64,000 nucleotides of DNA, taken from NCBI RefSeq assembly GCF_000620145.1, contig NZ_JHVM01000008.1:296521-360520 (forward strand), written 5' to 3'. The notes beneath the pieces are model-generated. The model did no database searches. It was not told the DNA's origin and was given only the letters and a program-made list of their open reading frames with translations. This DNA is from Deefgea rivuli DSM 18356 (GTDB taxonomy: Bacteria > Pseudomonadota > Gammaproteobacteria > Burkholderiales > Chitinibacteraceae). The position numbers and the translations under genes are program-made. Below, in pieces: positions 54,669-63,675 of this stretch; positions within the stretch are counted from its first letter, which is position 1, and each line of letters starts with the position of its first letter.

Positions 54669-55991
54669 TCAATGATCGCCCGCACTGCCTTCTTCTCGCG
54701 CTGCTGGCATCACTTTCACCAGCACAATCCGAGGGCCGTTCATTTTTTTGACGACGATGGTGAAGCCATCAAATTCGATACGTTCGCCCTCGACGGGTAG
54801 ATTGCCGAGTTTCCATTGAATCAAGCCACCGACGGTTTCGGCTTCGGGATGGTCGATATCGCGGCCCAACATTCGGCCAAGCGAATACAAAGATAAACTG
54901 CCTTTGCCAAGCAAAGCGCCGTCGTCTTGCGCTAGCCAATCATTCCGCGATTGGCGGAATTCATCGCGAATTTCGCCGACCAAGGCAGCCATCAAATTAT
55001 CCAGCGTCACAAAGCCCATCGGCTGCGCTTCGTCGGCGTAGGCGACAATCGCAAAATGCGGGGCGCCTTCGCGGAAACGGCGGAATAAATCCAGCACCGG
55101 CGTATCGGGCGTTACATGCTCAACCGGGCGAATGTAATCGCTCAAATCCGACACATCGGCGTGGCGCAGCTCGGCCAGAAATAGGTTTTTCAAATGAATA
55201 ATGCCGAGCACTTCGCCGTCTTCATTCAAAAACGGATAGCGGCTAAAACGCTGCGTGGAAATCGTTTGCAGATTTTGCTCCAACGGCAAATCGCTGCGCA
55301 GCACAGCGGCTTCGTGAAACGGCCGCATCAGATCGGCGACTTTGAGTTTGCCAAAATCGAGCGATTGCGCGACGACATTCCATTCATGACGACTTTTGTC
55401 ATCGCCATCGTGATTGCCGCGCAAAATCAGTTTGAGTTCATCGGCTGAATAATGACTTTCATGGCCCGAATTACCGTCTAAATTCAGCATTTTTAACAGC
55501 GAATTAGCGCTGCGATTAAGCAGCCAAATCGCGGGATACATCAGCCAATAAAAGAAATACAGCGGCACGGAAGTCCACAGAGCGACGACTTCAGGACGGC
55601 GAATCGCCAGAGATTTTGGCGCAAGCTCACCGACGACGATGTGCAAAAAGGAGATCAGCGTAAAGGCAAAAATGAACGATACGCTGTGAATCAGTGCGGC
55701 AGATTCAACGCCCAGCAACATAAAGACCGGTTCTAAGAGCTTGGAAAATGCGGGTTCACCGATCCAACCCAAACCAAGCGAGGCCAGCGTAATCCCCAGC
55801 TGGCAGGCAGAAAGATAAGCATCCAACTGGCTGTGAACTTTCGCCAGAATTCGCCCACGCCAACCATAGATTTTCGCCAAGCCCTTGGCGCGGGTGGCGC
55901 GTAATTTAACCAAGCCGAATTCGGCAGCAACAAAAAAACCGTTCAGCAGCACCAAAAACAGAGCTACCAAGGTCAATAAAAAATTTTCCAT
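54669..55991 (-). CDS. CNNM/CorC-family membrane protein (hemolysin-like)
   Basis: A 440-residue protein. Order: CNNM/DUF21 membrane domain with three to four helices (~1-190; LLNGFFVAAEFGLVKLRATR, SACQLGITLASLGLGWIGEPA, VVGELAPKSLAIRRPE), a pair of CBS domains (~205-330) and the CorC/HlyC FAD-like C-terminal domain (~345-430; ETVGGLIQWKLGNLPVEGERIEFDG). Members are linked to magnesium or cobalt export and resistance; the 'hemolysin' label is historical. No Shine-Dalgarno is visible before the ATG. Confidence 0.9.
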   Translation of the reverse strand: MENFLLTLVALFLVLLNGFFVAAEFGLVKLRATRAKGLAKIYGWRGRILAKVHSQLDAYLSACQLGITLASLGLGWIGEPAFSKLLEPVFMLLGVESAALIHSVSFIFAFTLISFLHIVVGELAPKSLAIRRPEVVALWTSVPLYFFYWLMYPAIWLLNRSANSLLKMLNLDGNSGHESHYSADELKLILRGNHDGDDKSRHEWNVVAQSLDFGKLKVADLMRPFHEAAVLRSDLPLEQNLQTISTQRFSRYPFLNEDGEVLGIIHLKNLFLAELRHADVSDLSDYIRPVEHVTPDTPVLDLFRRFREGAPHFAIVAYADEAQPMGFVTLDNLMAALVGEIRDEFRQSRNDWLAQDDGALLGKGSLSLYSLGRMLGRDIDHPEAETVGGLIQWKLGNLPVEGERIEFDGFTIVVKKMNGPRIVLVKVMPAAREEGSAGDH

Positions 55992-56223
55992 AATGCGGGC
56001 GAGTGCCCGTCCAGAACGATAACGTGATCATTTTAAGCGCTGATCGCCGCTGTAGGGTAATTATTAAGCCGGAGTGACAAAATTCCCGCAGCATGAACAA
56101 AAAATGGGAATCCAAGCGCCTCGGCTCGCCAGCATAGAATAAAGCTACCGTACGCTTCTGCCCCGCTCACTAGCAAGTCCAGCTAAAATAGCCGATTGCT
56201 TCGTTTTGAAATCCATTCTACTT

Positions 56224-57009
56224 ATGATAAAACCCAATAAACCTAAGGTGTATTTAGCTAGAGCCACTACCAATAAAGCGCCAGCGAGCAATACCCATGT
56301 GGCCAGTTTGGCGCGGGCTTTGTCTAAACTGGGGTTTTGCTCGCGTAGTGAAGGCGAAGCGCTGGTGGCGCGCGGCGAAGTCAGTGTGAATGGCAAAGTC
56401 TGCGTCGACATCAATCGCCGCGTTGATATGCAACGCGATCAACTGACCGTCAACGGCCAAACCGTCAGCGCCGAGCAGATGGTCTATCTAATGCTGAACA
56501 AACCGCGCGGCCTAATTACCAGCGCGCAGGATGAGAAAAACCGCGATACGGTGTTTAGCTGCTTTGATAATGCCAAGCTGCCGCACATCGGCCCCGTTGG
56601 GCGGCTGGATAAAGCCAGCGAAGGCTTGCTGCTGTTTACCAACGACACGAAATGGGCAGCGCGCCTCACTGATCCGGCCAGCCATCTGGACAAAATCTAC
56701 CACGTGCAAATCGACAGCCTTGCTACGCCTGAACTAATCGCCGCGATGCAAATGGGTGTGATACTAGATGACGGTACGCCACTCAAAGCCAAGCGCGTGA
56801 CGCTGTTACGCAGTGGCGAAAAAAACGCGTGGCTCGAAGTCGTCCTCGACGAAGGAAAAAACCGCCACATCCGCCGCTTGCTTGAAGCGAATCAAATCAA
56901 TACGCTACGCCTGATGCGCGTCGCGATTGGTGGTTTGGAATTAGGGGAATTGGCGAAGGGCGAATGGCGGGAATTAAGTGCGGCGGAAGTGGCGAGTTTA
57001 AAAAGCTAA
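56224..57009 (+). CDS. 16S/23S rRNA pseudouridine synthase (RsuA/RluB/RluE/RluF family)
   Basis: A 261-residue enzyme that isomerises uridine in rRNA. An N-terminal S4 RNA-binding domain ([23 protein letters not shown], ~30-75) precedes the catalytic domain with the nucleophilic Asp in [17 protein letters not shown], and [14 protein letters not shown] further on. The domain order places it in the RsuA superfamily; RluF-like by general pattern, but the exact uridine cannot be named. Start is ATG at 56224 (a TTG at 56206 is also in frame); neither has a Shine-Dalgarno. Confidence 0.88.
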   Translation: MIKPNKPKVYLARATTNKAPASNTHVASLARALSKLGFCSRSEGEALVARGEVSVNGKVCVDINRRVDMQRDQLTVNGQTVSAEQMVYLMLNKPRGLITSAQDEKNRDTVFSCFDNAKLPHIGPVGRLDKASEGLLLFTNDTKWAARLTDPASHLDKIYHVQIDSLATPELIAAMQMGVILDDGTPLKAKRVTLLRSGEKNAWLEVVLDEGKNRHIRRLLEANQINTLRLMRVAIGGLELGELAKGEWRELSAAEVASLKS

Positions 57010-57079
57010 TGAATCACGAAAGGTAGAAAAATACTCACAAGGCCTAGGATGAATTGTGATTAAAAATACAGCAACGCCT

Positions 57080-57571
57080 TCAGGTAAATTGGCTGCGATA
57101 TTTAACAAACGCCCGCTTAGCATCACCATTAAAGCCGCAGCGGGTGAAAAACTGATGTGCCTGCGTGCGCTGTATCGAGCTCGATAACATTATCTTGCTG
57201 CAACCTGCTGTGCTACATAACGTTTCTATACTACGCATCAATAATGCACCAATGCCCTGACTCTGATAATTCTGAGCAACGATGACATTCTCAATTACGG
57301 CAAAGGGCTGCTTGCCATACATCACATCGTCACAAGAACAAAGCAATGCTGTTCCTATTATCTGCCCGTCTAGCTCACAGACAAGCACATAGGTATGCAG
57401 ACTGCATGCCAGCTTCGCCAGCCGTTCTGGTAAAACTCGAACCTGCACATCTCCAGTTAATTGGAGGTATAAACGAGAAATGAAAGTTGCGTCATCAGGG
57501 CCAGCTCTTCGAATAGCAGGTGTAATGTTGTTCTTCAATAGTATTGAAGTGCAATCCATGTGTTCTAGCAT
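57080..57571 (-). CDS. GNAT-family N-acetyltransferase
   Basis: A 163-residue acetyl-CoA-dependent transferase. The acetyl-CoA-binding motif A is seen in VIENVIVAQNYQSQGIGALLM (the QSQGIG loop), with HQFFTRCGF as motif B. Substrate unknown. The gene is more AT-rich than its surroundings and the flanking spaces look irregular, which hints at later acquisition. ATG at 57571 or 57559 are possible starts; no ribosome site decides. Confidence 0.8.
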   Translation of the reverse strand: MLEHMDCTSILLKNNITPAIRRAGPDDATFISRLYLQLTGDVQVRVLPERLAKLACSLHTYVLVCELDGQIIGTALLCSCDDVMYGKQPFAVIENVIVAQNYQSQGIGALLMRSIETLCSTAGCSKIMLSSSIQRTQAHQFFTRCGFNGDAKRAFVKYRSQFT

Positions 57572-57687
57572 GATTTGATATTTGTTTAGCCATATAGCCC
57601 GGGTTGGATTTATCAACCCTAGCGGATTGTAATACTCGAATAAATTGGCTGCTTACGCCGTTGGCTAAGCCACCCAATCTTTGATTT

Positions 57688-58089
57688 TTAAATCACACGA
57701 TCAGCCGGATGATTCACGCCGTCGTAGGTTTTAATATTCGGAATTAAATAAGGATTCACACCTTCAAGGCAACCGACGTTATAGCCGTACAGATGCGGAT
57801 TAGAGCGGCGTTGATGGTAGGTGTAAATACCGCAGATTGCGCAGAAATAATGTTTGGCGGTATTCGTATTGAATTGATATAGCGTCAGGCTTTCTTTACC
57901 TTTAATGATTTTAATTCCCGACAACAATACCGAGGCGACAATCGCGCCTTTGCGGCGACAAATCGAACAATCACAATGCCGAGGGTCAACAATCCCATCT
58001 GGCAAATCAATTTCCAGCTCCACTGCGCCACAATGGCAAGTCGCTTTATGCTGCAATTGAATTTCGGTATTGCCCACTTGCTTAATCAT
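57688..58089 (-). CDS. GFA/CENP-V family zinc protein
   Basis: A 133-residue protein of the glutathione-dependent formaldehyde-activating (GFA) fold. Zinc ligands: CHCG, CDCSICRR and CAICG, followed by YTYHQRRSNP and YGYNVGCL. The family binds two zinc ions; formaldehyde chemistry is shown only for a few members, so function here is open. The start at 58089 has AAGGA 9 bases upstream. Confidence 0.88.
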   Translation of the reverse strand: MIKQVGNTEIQLQHKATCHCGAVELEIDLPDGIVDPRHCDCSICRRKGAIVASVLLSGIKIIKGKESLTLYQFNTNTAKHYFCAICGIYTYHQRRSNPHLYGYNVGCLEGVNPYLIPNIKTYDGVNHPADRVI

Positions 58090-58128
58090 GCCGATGTCCT
58101 TTTCGCCAATCACCATTAATTTTCTGTA

Positions 58129-58362
58129 TTACAGCCAACCGACGCGCCATTGCGTTTCATCGGCCAGCGCGCTCCAATGCAGAGTGAAATGCCGTTTACT
58201 GAGCACAGCTTCTAGCGTGACCTGCGCTACTTTTTGCGCGTCAAGCGGATCGAGTTCGATTTTAACAACGAGGAAGTGTTTTTCGCGCTGCTGCGGCACA
58301 ACGGCGGTCCATTTGGTGTTCAGTAGCTTTTTCGGATGCCAGCTTCGCGTTGGATGCGTCAT
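58129..58362 (-). CDS. Trp-rich small protein, TIGR02450 type
   Basis: A 77-residue conserved protein with the pattern NTKWTAVVPQQREKHFLVVKI, LEAVLSKRHFTLHWSAL and TQWRVGW. This family of tryptophan-rich proteins has no known function. It lies 39 bases before the GFA gene and probably shares its transcript. Confidence 0.8.
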   Translation of the reverse strand: MTHPTRSWHPKKLLNTKWTAVVPQQREKHFLVVKIELDPLDAQKVAQVTLEAVLSKRHFTLHWSALADETQWRVGWL

Positions 58363-58421
58363 CAGTATTCTCCGTCTTCTCTCAATTTACGATGAGCTGC
58401 GTCAGTGAGCTGATAAGCTTT

Positions 58422-58676
58422 TTAGCGCTTATATTGCCCCGGCGCATAGGCGCGGGAAATTTCAGGGGATCGCAGCGCCACATGCTTGGTGCTACGGCCA
58501 CTGGTACGCGCGCGCCAGAGCCGAAAGCTGCCTGCTTTGAGTTCACTGCGCATCAAACGAATCAGCTGATGCTGATTCAAACCGTAGAGTTGTTCAATCA
58601 CCTCAAAAGACGTACGGTCTTCCCACGCCATTTCAATGATACGAGATAAATCAGCGGGGCTAAATTGGATTGGCAT
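58422..58676 (-). CDS. small conserved protein, TIGR03643 type
   Basis: An 84-residue basic protein with IIEMAWEDRTSFEVIEQLYG, LIRLMRSELKAGSFRLWRAR and SGRSTKH. This pattern matches the TIGR03643 family of unknown function; the first half looks like a helix-turn-helix, so nucleic-acid binding is possible. It begins a small minus-strand cluster with the Trp-rich and GFA genes. Confidence 0.82.
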   Translation of the reverse strand: MPIQFSPADLSRIIEMAWEDRTSFEVIEQLYGLNQHQLIRLMRSELKAGSFRLWRARTSGRSTKHVALRSPEISRAYAPGQYKR

Positions 58677-58779
58677 GGTGAGTATTCCAAGTAAAAATTT
58701 GAGGATCTAAATAGCACCGTAGCTCAGGCTGCGCCATATTCTAGAAGCAACTCGCCCAAGGCTGATTGACCGTTTTCTA

Positions 58780-58830
58780 TAGGTATATGAATAAAGCCTA
58801 TATCTAAAAATGCCTACATATAGATACCCA
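58780..58830. repeat. GGTAT-type hairpin, copy 10
   Basis: AGGTATATGAATAAAGCCTA on the left pairs imperfectly with the right half, which ends TATAGATACCC; centre TATCTAAAAAT. Located in the 278-base space between two minus-strand genes. Confidence 0.7.
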
Positions 58831-58954
58831 TTACAATAAAAACACGTTATTTAGTAATGAGGACAAAAAGCAAGGAGTCTAGGGCAAGCGCTGATCTTCA
58901 CACGCTTAGCCCATACAATATCTTGGGGCTTTTTTCCTAGCTTTCGTGATCCCA

Positions 58955-59332
58955 TTAACTGCTAAAAGTCGGCCTATCAATGCCGTATTCCACCAGCGTT
59001 TCCAGCGAGATTAAATCCAGAATATTTTCATGCGTGGCGGCGAGGACGATTTGCGGGGCGGCGCCCGCTTGGAGCGCTTCTAGCCAGCGGGTGGCGCACA
59101 GGCACCATTGATCACCGGCTTTCAAGCCAGCAAAGCCGTACTCTGGGCGTGGCGTCGACAGATCGTTACCACGTTGCTGCGAAAAGCTTAAAAACTTGGT
59201 GCTGAGCACTACGCAAACAATGTGCTCGCCGATGTCGGTTTCATCGGTGCGACAGCAGCCATCACGGAAAAATCCAGTGAGCGGATCAAAACTGCAAGGT
59301 TTGAGTTCTTGGCCTAATACATTGATATCCAT
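58955..59332 (-). CDS. DUF2237 family protein
   Basis: A 125-residue protein that shows the family pattern NVLGQELKPCSFDPLTGFFRDGCC, GEHIVCVVLSTKFLSFSQQRGNDLSTP and GDQWCLCATRWLEAL. Function is unknown; conserved Cys and Asp suggest a metal or redox role, which is only a guess. It lies 16 bases after the metallo-hydrolase gene and is probably cotranscribed. Confidence 0.9.
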   Translation of the reverse strand: MDINVLGQELKPCSFDPLTGFFRDGCCRTDETDIGEHIVCVVLSTKFLSFSQQRGNDLSTPRPEYGFAGLKAGDQWCLCATRWLEALQAGAAPQIVLAATHENILDLISLETLVEYGIDRPTFSS

Positions 59333-59348
59333 GGGTATTGCCTTCTAA

Positions 59349-60170
59349 CTATTCAGTGATAATACTTAGACCGTCATACCCTACTTCAATACCGACAGGT
59401 AAACTTGCCGTTAAAGCGTGATATTCCAACTCATGCGTCATGTGGATCAACACCGTGCGCTTCGCACCAATCTGGGCTGCGACTTGCAAAGATTGTTCGA
59501 CCGATAAATGCGTCGGGTGCGGCTTGGTACGCAGGCAGTCCAAAAACAGCACCTCTAAATCTTGCAACAGCGCCCTGCTCTCAGCGGGGATTTCCGATAC
59601 ATCGGTCAGATACGCCGTATTGCCGATCCGCCAGCCCAAAATCGGCCATTTGCCGTGAATCAGCGGAATCGGTCGAATCGTCACATCGCCAACTTGAAAC
59701 GGCTCGGCTTCGACTTCATGAATCGTCAGTACTGGCTTATCCCAGAATTCATTCGGCTTCATTAAGGTATACGGAAAGCGCTCACGAATATGACTGAGCA
59801 TCAGGCGATTGCCATACACCGGCAGCGCCGCTTTTTGCAGCCAGCAAAAAGCACGCAAATCGTCGATGCCATTCAGATGATCGGCGTGCGGATGCGTATA
59901 CAGCACCGCATCGACATGCAGGATGTGCTCGCGCAACGCTTGGCCGCGCAAGTCGGGGCCGGTGTCGATCAGAAAGGTTTTACCACCAGCTCGCATCACT
60001 GCGGATGCGCGCGTGCGGCTGTTCTTCGGATCAGTCGACACGCACGTCGGGCAGTTGCAACCGAGTGCCGGCGAGCCGCCACTCGAACCGACGCCGAGCA
60101 AAATCGTTTCAACGCGAATGGCGGGCGCAGTCACTGATGGAATACTCAACGGTGAAACAGGCGCAGACAT
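59349..60170 (-). CDS. MBL-fold metallo-hydrolase (PhnP-like)
   Basis: A 273-residue member of the metallo-beta-lactamase fold. The dinuclear metal motif reads THPHADHLNGID, and the start has GVGSSGGSPALGCNCPTC, a cysteine-containing insertion like that of the cyclic phosphodiesterase PhnP. Further His ligands are in PLIHG, TDVSEIP and HMTHE. It likely hydrolyses a small phosphodiester. The ATG overlaps the tatD stop codon (TAATG), so translation is coupled. Confidence 0.9.
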   Translation of the reverse strand: MSAPVSPLSIPSVTAPAIRVETILLGVGSSGGSPALGCNCPTCVSTDPKNSRTRASAVMRAGGKTFLIDTGPDLRGQALREHILHVDAVLYTHPHADHLNGIDDLRAFCWLQKAALPVYGNRLMLSHIRERFPYTLMKPNEFWDKPVLTIHEVEAEPFQVGDVTIRPIPLIHGKWPILGWRIGNTAYLTDVSEIPAESRALLQDLEVLFLDCLRTKPHPTHLSVEQSLQVAAQIGAKRTVLIHMTHELEYHALTASLPVGIEVGYDGLSIITE

Positions 60171-60949
60171 TAGCTGGCGCTCGCGCGGTGAAAGAGTTTA
60201 AAGAAATTCGCTGTCGTTGCGGCTGCGACGTCTTCAAGCGGGATGTTTTTTAGCTCAGCAATATGCTCAGCCACATGCCGTACCCACGCAGGTTGATTTT
60301 GTTTGCCACGATGCGGCATCGGCGCGAGGTAAGGCGAATCGGTTTCGATCAATAGACGATCCAGCGGCATTTTATAAGCGACATCCTTTAATTCAGTCGC
60401 TTTTTTAAACGTCACAATCCCTGACAAGGAAATATAAAAACCCAGTTCCATCGCTTGCTGCGCGACTTCCCAGCTTTCAGTAAAGCAATGCATCACGCCA
60501 CCGACGTCTTGCGCGTTTTCTTCGCGCATGATGCGTATCGTGTCTTCACTAGAGGCGCGAGTATGAATAATCAGCGGCAAGCCCGTTTCGCGTGCAGCAC
60601 GAATATGCGTACGAAAGCGCTCGCGCTGCCATTCCAAATCGCCAGTCAGGCGGAAATAATCCAGACCCGTTTCACCAATTGCGACCACTTTGGGCGATTT
60701 GGCCAATTCGACCAGCTGCGCCACGGTCGGCTCAGGCGTGTCTTCGTAATCGGGATGCACGCCGACCGAGGCGAAAATATTAGCATTTTGCTGCGCCAAC
60801 GCCAGTACGCTCGGCAGCTCAGGCAAATTCACCGCCACGCACAGCGCATGCGTGACTTGATTGGCCTGCATATTGGCGAGAAGCTCTGGCAATTGAGCGG
60901 CAAGGTCGGGGAAATTAATATGGCAATGCGAATCAACAAACTTCATCAT
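60170..60949 (-). CDS. tatD: TatD-family deoxyribonuclease
   Basis: A 259-residue metal-dependent hydrolase with a TIM-barrel. Metal ligands: DSHCHINF at the N-terminus, the Glu of AIGETGLDYF, His in PLIIHTRAS, His in GVMHCFTES and the Asp of LLIETDSPYLAP. It is a 3'-5' exonuclease-type enzyme involved in DNA/RNA turnover. The gene follows pilZ in the order typical of Neisseriales and pseudomonads, though a terminator lies between them. Confidence 0.93.
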   Translation of the reverse strand: MMKFVDSHCHINFPDLAAQLPELLANMQANQVTHALCVAVNLPELPSVLALAQQNANIFASVGVHPDYEDTPEPTVAQLVELAKSPKVVAIGETGLDYFRLTGDLEWQRERFRTHIRAARETGLPLIIHTRASSEDTIRIMREENAQDVGGVMHCFTESWEVAQQAMELGFYISLSGIVTFKKATELKDVAYKMPLDRLLIETDSPYLAPMPHRGKQNQPAWVRHVAEHIAELKNIPLEDVAAATTANFFKLFHRASAS

Positions 60950-60963
60950 TTTTCTTCATTCAA

Positions 60964-60993
60964 TAAAAAAGCCGCACCTCAAAGGTACGGCTT
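60964..60993 (-). terminator. intrinsic terminator upstream of tatD
   Basis: On the minus strand AAGCCGTACCT pairs with AGGTGCGGCTT (one G-T pair) around TTG, followed by six T. It ends the tmk-holB-pilZ transcript, so tatD needs its own promoter or read-through. Confidence 0.85.
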
Positions 60994-61021
60994 GAATCAT
61001 AACGTAAACAGCGTTAATTAA

Positions 61022-61079
61022 GTATTCATGCAAAAGTTTTATGGCGAGACAAGGCAGCAAAAAACTTGTGCGAATTAAC
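61022..61079. repeat. CAAAAGTTTT-type hairpin, short copy
   Basis: AAGTATTCATGCAAAAGTTTT on the left pairs with its counterpart ending GAATTAACTT; the centre reads ATGGCGAGACAAGGCAGC. A truncated relative of the element at 36207-36291. Confidence 0.65.
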
Positions 61080-61448
61080 TTACATCGTATGTGTTGTGCG
61101 GCCCGATTGCAGATAACCGCCAAGCAAATTCTCAATTTTCACCCGCGCCAAATTACCTGCTTCATTACTTGAGAACTGCACGCCGATGCCTTGCTGGTGA
61201 TTATTATGCGCACCGGGTGGTGTCACCCAAACCACATTGCCCGATACGGCAATTCGCGCCGGATCGTCGAGCAAAGCCAGTAACATAAACACTTCATCGC
61301 CCAAACTGTACATTTTATTGGTTGGAATAAAAATTCCGCCGCCTTTGATAAACGGCATATAAGACGCATACAGCGCGGCTTTTTCTTTAATATTTAGCGA
61401 CAACACGCCAGGACGAGAGGCGGCTGCACGGACTGGATCTTCGCTCAT
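61080..61448 (-). CDS. pilZ: type IV pilus assembly protein PilZ
   Basis: A 122-residue PilZ-domain protein. It has the pilus-type signature PGVLSLNIKEKAALYASYMPF followed by GGGIFIPTN and a C-terminal GIGVQFSS. It lacks the RxxxR arm of c-di-GMP-binding PilZ proteins, as expected for the founding pilus member, which acts with the pilus ATPase PilB. The tmk-holB-pilZ order is diagnostic. It overlaps holB by 4 bases (ATGA). Confidence 0.92.
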   Translation of the reverse strand: MSEDPVRAAASRPGVLSLNIKEKAALYASYMPFIKGGGIFIPTNKMYSLGDEVFMLLALLDDPARIAVSGNVVWVTPPGAHNNHQQGIGVQFSSNEAGNLARVKIENLLGGYLQSGRTTHTM

Positions 61449-62482
61449 ACTTTTCCTTGACGACCTTTACCACGCAATCCATCCACATAAGCAAACAGCA
61501 GACTTTCAAACACGAGGCGCTGATTGAGTGGGTGACGCGATAATTTTTGAGCTTCAGTGAGTTGATTCACATACGGCATTAATAAATGCGCACGCGACGC
61601 GAGGCGCGCTAATGCGTCTTGCCAGTCTGGATAATAGCGAATTTTTTCCGCCAAGCCCAAGCTAATCAGATCATACGCCCACTTTTGTAGCCAGCTAATC
61701 ACTAATCCAGTGTCAAGCTTGGCTTTATCCAAATCAGCGCTGAGTTTCAGCACATCCAAAGTCGCGGGTTGCGCGATTTGTTCAAGGAAGGACTGCCGCA
61801 CAGGCAACCATTCAGCGGCCGCATCATCCATCGCCGCCAATGGCGCGCCGCCCGTATGCGCCAAATGCAGCGCCGGATTCACGACGCCTTGCGTATTCAG
61901 CCATGCCATTGCTTGCTGCGGATCAGGCAGTGCCAAAGGAAAAACTCGGCAGCGGCTACGAATTGTCGGCAATAAACGCCGCCAATGATCGGCGACCAAA
62001 ATAAACACGGCACCAGAGGGCGGTTCTTCCAGCGTTTTCAAAAAAGCATTCGCTGCTGCGACATTCATCGCATCGGCAGGCACCACCAAAGTCACGCGAA
62101 CACCGCGCCGATGCGCGGATAAATTAACAAAATCAGCCAGCGCCCGCACGTCTTCAACGCGAATAATTTCAGACTTTTTCTTCGTCTTTTTACTATCCGA
62201 TTCATCGGCTTTATCGTCTTCGGCGTCTTCAGGCTGCAACACGCGAAAATCGGGGTGATTCCCCGCCAAAAACCAGCGACAACCATCGCAGACGCCACAA
62301 GGCTGCGTGGTTTTTTGCGGATCTTCACAAAGTAAAAATTGCGCAAGATATTCAGCAAATACACGCTTGCCGATGCCCGGCTCACCCGTGAGCAATAAAG
62401 CATGCGGCCAGCGTTCCCGCTCGCGTAGCAAGGCTTGCCACGACGCTTGCAGCCACGGATACAGGGCGGGTTCTTTATTCAT
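61445..62482 (-). CDS. holB: DNA polymerase III subunit delta'
   Basis: A 345-residue clamp-loader subunit. It contains the Walker-A-like loop [20 protein letters not shown], the zinc cysteines in CGVCDGC, and the DnaX-like block KTLEEPP with [11 protein letters not shown] charged insertion ([17 protein letters not shown], ~90-107) is longer than in most homologues. Start at 62482 by homology; it overlaps tmk by 8 bases (ATGAATAA) and pilZ by 4, so the three genes are translationally coupled. Confidence 0.94.
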   Translation of the reverse strand: MNKEPALYPWLQASWQALLRERERWPHALLLTGEPGIGKRVFAEYLAQFLLCEDPQKTTQPCGVCDGCRWFLAGNHPDFRVLQPEDAEDDKADESDSKKTKKKSEIIRVEDVRALADFVNLSAHRRGVRVTLVVPADAMNVAAANAFLKTLEEPPSGAVFILVADHWRRLLPTIRSRCRVFPLALPDPQQAMAWLNTQGVVNPALHLAHTGGAPLAAMDDAAAEWLPVRQSFLEQIAQPATLDVLKLSADLDKAKLDTGLVISWLQKWAYDLISLGLAEKIRYYPDWQDALARLASRAHLLMPYVNQLTEAQKLSRHPLNQRLVFESLLFAYVDGLRGKGRQGKV

Positions 62483-63107
62483 AATCAGTAAACATTTCCG
62501 CAAGCTCAGCTTGGATGTCGGCCAAACTGCGATTGGCATTCACCACGCGAATTCGCGCCGAATTGTGCACCGCACGCTCTAAATATGCAGCCCGAACTCG
62601 CGCATGAAAATCGTGTTGCTCACGCTCAAAACGATCTAGCACTCGGCTATCCGCCATTCGAGCTTGGCTCACTTCCAATGGCACATCAAATATCAGCGTC
62701 AAATCAGGCTCAATCAAGCCATCACCTCGCGATTGCACCCAATGCTCTAAAGCGGCAAATTTAGCCGTATCCAAACCACGCCCACCGCACTGATACGCAT
62801 AAGTGGCATCAGAAAAACGATCGCATAATACCCACTCACCGCGCGCCAATGCCGGCTCGATCACCGCGCTTAAATGCTGCGCACGCGATGCAAACATCAA
62901 TAACGCTTCAGTCTCCAGCGTCATTGCATCATTCAGTAATAAAGCACGTAGCTTTTCGCCCAACTCAGTACCGCCCGGCTCACGCGTTTGCACCAGTGCA
63001 ATGCCTTTGCTCTGCAAAAAACCGTTGAGCCAAGCTAAATGCGTGCTTTTACCCGCACCATCAATGCCTTCTACCGAAATAAACCGACCACGCGAGGGAC
63101 TTGTCAT
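62475..63107 (-). CDS. tmk: thymidylate kinase
   Basis: A 210-residue enzyme making dTDP from dTMP. P-loop GIDGAGKST near residue 13, the DR-motif [17 protein letters not shown], and the LID region. [14 protein letters not shown] marks the true N-terminus, so the ATG at 63107 is chosen; the upstream extension is not conserved. No clear Shine-Dalgarno. First gene of tmk-holB-pilZ. Confidence 0.96.
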   Translation of the reverse strand: MTSPSRGRFISVEGIDGAGKSTHLAWLNGFLQSKGIALVQTREPGGTELGEKLRALLLNDAMTLETEALLMFASRAQHLSAVIEPALARGEWVLCDRFSDATYAYQCGGRGLDTAKFAALEHWVQSRGDGLIEPDLTLIFDVPLEVSQARMADSRVLDRFEREQHDFHARVRAAYLERAVHNSARIRVVNANRSLADIQAELAEMFTDYE

Positions 63108-63189
63108 GAATAAAAACCGAAACCAAATAAAATAAGTGCCTGAATTGTCGCACAAGCAGAGGGATGAAGTGAACCAATTCAGGATATAT

Positions 63190-63239
63190 AGGGTATATCG
63201 ATGTAGGTCTTTTGATTGAATGCCTAGCGAGCAATACCC
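63190..63239. repeat. GGTAT-type hairpin, copy 11
   Basis: GGGTATATCGATGTAGG pairs with the right half ending GCAATACCC; located between tmk and the rRNA terminator. Confidence 0.75.
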
Positions 63240-63266
63240 ATTACTTCGCTTAATATCTCGCGGACA

Positions 63267-63301
63267 GCAAAAAGCCCGACTCTTTCGAATCGGGCTTTTT
63301 A
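63267..63301 (-). terminator. rRNA operon terminator
   Basis: AAAGCCCGA (63271-63279) pairs with TCGGGCTTT (63290-63298); loop of 10. On the minus strand it follows the 5S gene by ~10 bases and ends in a T-run. Confidence 0.9.
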
Positions 63302-63310
63302 CTTAAAGGG

Positions 63311-63428
63311 GAGTCTGGCAATGACCTACTTTCACACGGGCAATCCGCACTATCATCGGCGCTGAGGTGTTTCACTGTCCTGTTCGGGATGGGAAGGAGT
63401 GGGACCACCTCGCTATGGTCGCCAGACA
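63311..63428 (-). rRNA. rrf: 5S ribosomal RNA
   Basis: The minus strand begins TGTCTGGCGACCATAGCGAG, continues with GGTCCCACTCC, CCCGAACAGGACAGTGAAAC and GCGCCGATGATAGTG, and ends TGCCAGACTC, pairing with the start (helix I). Length ~118. Ends are placed by comparison with the E. coli 5S pattern and may be off by one or two bases. Confidence 0.95.
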
Positions 63429-63675
63429 AAAACTTGTCTGATGTAGTTCGTTTTTCAACTCGCTACACGAGAGTTATCGCATTCAGCTTTTGCTCGTAAA
63501 GTTTAACTTTCACTCCGCAACCGCCTACAGCGCTAACTCGAATTCAATAGAAGAAGTAATTATACTACAAACCAATCAACATCATTTTAGTATTTATCTT
63601 TCGTATCATGCACTTACGTACACTCTACGTTTTTTGGGTTGACTATATCTTCGTCGCTCACGCGTCTCAGGTTAT

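Noticed and set aside
63429..63675. tRNA gene in the 23S-5S spacer
   Set aside because: No cloverleaf or TTCRA arm could be recognised; the spacer appears to be ordinary.
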